23,979 nt of DNA, from the NCBI GenBank assembly GCA_035403085.1, contig DAONEM010000033.1, positions 1 to 23,979 on the forward strand, written 5' to 3'. A program made the translations under genes and the position numbers. The notes under the pieces are model-generated. The model was given only the letters and a program-made list of their open reading frames with translations, ran no database searches and had not been told where the DNA came from. Below, piece by piece: positions 22,463 to 23,979 of this stretch; within the stretch, counting starts at the first letter, position 1, and each line of letters begins with the position of its first letter. The stretch is from JAMOAD01 sp023621955 (GTDB lineage Bacteria; Acidobacteriota; Aminicenantia; JAMOAD01).

Positions 22463-22657
22463 TTTTAAATCCTTAGCGACTTTTCCTTCGGCTTCCAACC
22501 GCNNNNNNNNNNNNNNNNNNNNNNNNNNNNNNNNNNNNNNNNNNNNNNNNNNNNNNNNNNNNNNNNNNNNNNNNNNNNNNNNNNNNNNNNNNNNNNNNNN
22601 NNTTCAACGGACACTCCTTTTAAATCCTTAGCGACTTTTCCTTCGGCTTCCAACCGC
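22448..22657. repeat. Identical 55-bp sequence on both sides of a 100-N gap
   Basis: Bases 22448-22502 and 22603-22657 are the same 55-bp sequence, with the gap directly between them. Each copy includes one AACGGACACTCC element and a tail rich in pyrimidines. An exact 55-bp match touching both gap edges is what de Bruijn assembly with k=55 leaves at a repeat, so the true distance could be zero, with one copy, or a longer array. Confidence 0.9.
22503..22602. other. Assembly gap (100 N)
   Basis: Exactly 100 N characters, the usual placeholder for a scaffold gap of unknown size. The link between the beta-barrel side and the alr side rests on scaffolding, not on continuous sequence. Confidence 0.98.
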
Positions 22658-22728
22658 GAGATAAAAGGGGCTGTTGAAAAAGAGGAAGGTTACCCTTCTT
22701 GGAGAAAAGATGGAGGGTCCTTCTTTTT

Positions 22729-22759
22729 TGTTACTCTCAACGAAGAGGGGTGCTAAAAT
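22729..22759 (+). promoter_or_regulatory. Possible alr promoter giving a leaderless transcript
   Basis: TAAAAT (22754-22759) lies only five bases before the alr ATG, and no Shine-Dalgarno is present between. TTGTTA (22729-22734) could be a -35, but the 19-base spacer is long. If used, transcription would start at or next to the start codon. Confidence 0.45.
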
Positions 22760-22764
22760 AGACG

Positions 22765-23901
22765 ATGCTCAAATGGATAGAGATTCACCGTGAAGCGTTA
22801 ATCTCCAACCTTCTATCTCTTCGGGGCCTCCTTACACCCTCTACGCGCCTTCTTTTGGTTGTCAAGGCCAATGCCTATGGTCATGGCTGGCGTCAAATAT
22901 CCGCAATTTGCGAGGAGAAGAACCTCGTGGACTGGTACGGTGTCCACAGCGTAGAAGAGGGATTGGCTCTCCGCGCCGCAGGGATCAAGCGTCCAGTTCT
23001 TGTTCTTGGGTATGTCGAGAGCTCTATGTGGAACGAAGCACTGAAGGCAGATCTGCGTCTGACTGTCTTCGATCAGGCCTCTCTTCGCGGTATCGATCGA
23101 ACGGCTAAGAAGCTTGGGCTTCAGGCTTCGGTCCATCTTAAGGTGGAAACCGGTACTGGCAGGCAAGGAATACTGGAGGAGCAATGGCCGGCCATGGCTG
23201 AAACTTTTAAGACCCTTGGTAATGTCATATTGGAAGGGCTCAGTACCCACTACGCGAACATAGAAGACACGACAGACCATCAATACGCTCAAGAACAGAA
23301 GAAGAGGTTTGAACTCTTCAGGGAGAGGATCCGACGGGATGGTTTTAACCCACAGATTGGTCATACCGCATGTTCCGCGGCGATTCTCCTTTTCCCTTGG
23401 ACTCACGACCAGATGGTTAGGTTGGGGATCTCCGCCTACGGCTATTGGCCTTCTAAGGAGACCTATCTCTCTTTTCTTCAGAGCGGGAAGAGCCCCCTCT
23501 CCCTTCAAAGGGTTCTTTCTTTTAAGGGACGGTTGGGGCAGATCAAAGATTTGCCTGCTAAGAGCTATATCGGTTATGGCCTTTCCTATAAGACGACTCA
23601 GCCAACAAGGGTTGCCCTCCTTCCCATGGGGTATAGCGATGGCCTTGACCGAGGGCTCTCCAACTTGGGCTACTTTCTTGTAAAGGGAGAACGGGCGCCG
23701 ATCCGCGGAAGAGTGTGTATGAACCTGACGATTCTGGATATTACGGGGATCTCCGGTGTAGAACTGGAGGAGCCGGTTACCCTTATCGGAAGGGATGGAG
23801 AAGAGGAGATCAACGCCGATACCTGGGGCGAATGGACAGGAACGATCTCGTACGAAGTTTTAGCACGCCTTCCTTCTGATCTTCCTAGAATAGTGGTCTA
23901 A
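22765..23901 (+). CDS. alr: Alanine racemase
   Basis: This 378-residue PLP enzyme would interconvert L- and D-alanine for peptidoglycan. The barrel domain starts with VVKANAYGHG (32-41), with PLP-binding K34. The second catalytic residue is Y271 in SYIGYGLSYKTT, followed by LLPMGYSDGLDRGL. CMNLTILDIT near the C-terminus is the active-site loop from the partner subunit, where CMD is more usual than CMN. Length is standard. The ATG at 22765 has no RBS, but the -10-like TAAAAT just before it suggests leaderless translation. Codon choice looks more A/T-ended than in neighbouring genes. The gene is flanked on both sides by the same-orientation AACGGACACTCC repeats. Confidence 0.93.
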   Translation: MLKWIEIHREALISNLLSLRGLLTPSTRLLLVVKANAYGHGWRQISAICEEKNLVDWYGVHSVEEGLALRAAGIKRPVLVLGYVESSMWNEALKADLRLTVFDQASLRGIDRTAKKLGLQASVHLKVETGTGRQGILEEQWPAMAETFKTLGNVILEGLSTHYANIEDTTDHQYAQEQKKRFELFRERIRRDGFNPQIGHTACSAAILLFPWTHDQMVRLGISAYGYWPSKETYLSFLQSGKSPLSLQRVLSFKGRLGQIKDLPAKSYIGYGLSYKTTQPTRVALLPMGYSDGLDRGLSNLGYFLVKGERAPIRGRVCMNLTILDITGISGVELEEPVTLIGRDGEEEINADTWGEWTGTISYEVLARLPSDLPRIVV

Positions 23902-23979
23902 AAAGACTTAACTATAAACATTTTTTTATAACGGACACTCCCTTTTATCTCTTTTTCTTTTCCCCTTGACATTGTGGCC
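23902..23979. repeat. Right-end spacer with another AACGGACACTCC copy and a truncated promoter
   Basis: The repeat copy is at 23930-23941, again followed by a T-rich stretch. A TTGACA at 23966-23971 could be the -35 of the next + strand gene, but the -10 would fall outside the window. The weak TATAAA/TTTATA pairing after alr (around 23913-23928) is not a convincing terminator. Confidence 0.55.

Noticed and set aside
22465..22653. Open frame running through the N gap
   Set aside because: It exists only because N codons are unreadable; both ends are the same repeat sequence.
1..23979. CRISPR arrays, tRNA or rRNA genes, phage or transposase genes
   Set aside because: No regularly spaced repeats, tRNA T-loop signatures or relevant protein motifs were seen; the AACGGACACTCC repeats are too irregular for CRISPR.

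Overview
The window looks like a scaffold from an uncultured, GC-rich, Gram-negative bacterium. The best guess is the Acidobacteriota or Candidatus Aminicenantes. The guess rests on two tandem GWxTD-domain genes, a TonB-dependent receptor with an N-terminal carboxypeptidase-regulatory domain, LPS-type heptose genes and consensus sigma70-like promoters. No rRNA or other phylogenetic marker was found, so the taxonomy is inference. A 100-N gap at 22503-22602 shows this is a draft, probably metagenomic, assembly.

Layout. Positions 1-63 hold the terminator of an upstream gene. A large TonB-dependent receptor (257-3289) follows and ends in a nearly identical terminator. Transcribed toward it are a GabT-like aminotransferase (3556-4869) and, upstream of that, a secreted M1-family metallopeptidase (5028-7442) whose substrate motif is altered. 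Divergent from the peptidase, with a consensus promoter, are two overlapping GWxTD genes (7660-10679). A secreted carboxypeptidase-regulatory/TPR protein (10770-11747) comes next.

A tightly packed envelope operon then runs from 11820 to 16500: a Trm112-like zinc protein, a GT9 heptosyltransferase, an O-antigen ligase/polymerase-like membrane protein, a HldE-N-type heptose-7-phosphate kinase (hldA) and an M17 leucyl aminopeptidase (pepA). Every junction from the Trm112 gene onward abuts or overlaps.

The next block (16546-22336) is more peptidases and envelope proteins. A C45-like Ntn hydrolase lacks the expected nucleophile cysteine. It diverges, through two promoters sharing one -35 region, from an M28 GCPII-like carboxypeptidase. 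The M28 gene overlaps tail-to-tail with an M48 lipoprotein protease, and a small outer-membrane beta-barrel follows. The right end (22337-23979) holds dispersed AACGGACACTCC repeats, the assembly gap bounded by an identical 55-bp sequence, and an alanine racemase that looks leaderless and compositionally different.

Taken together, the window suggests a peptide- and amino-acid-using organism: outer-membrane uptake (TonB receptor), secreted or periplasmic peptidases (M1, M28, M48), cytosolic M17, and amino-acid conversion (GabT, Alr), beside LPS core assembly. No CRISPR array, tRNA, integrase, transposase or phage gene was seen. The most unusual items are the two peptidase-like proteins with altered active-site motifs, the shared -35 divergent promoter, the orphan structured element near 21527-21608, and the repeat family around alr.
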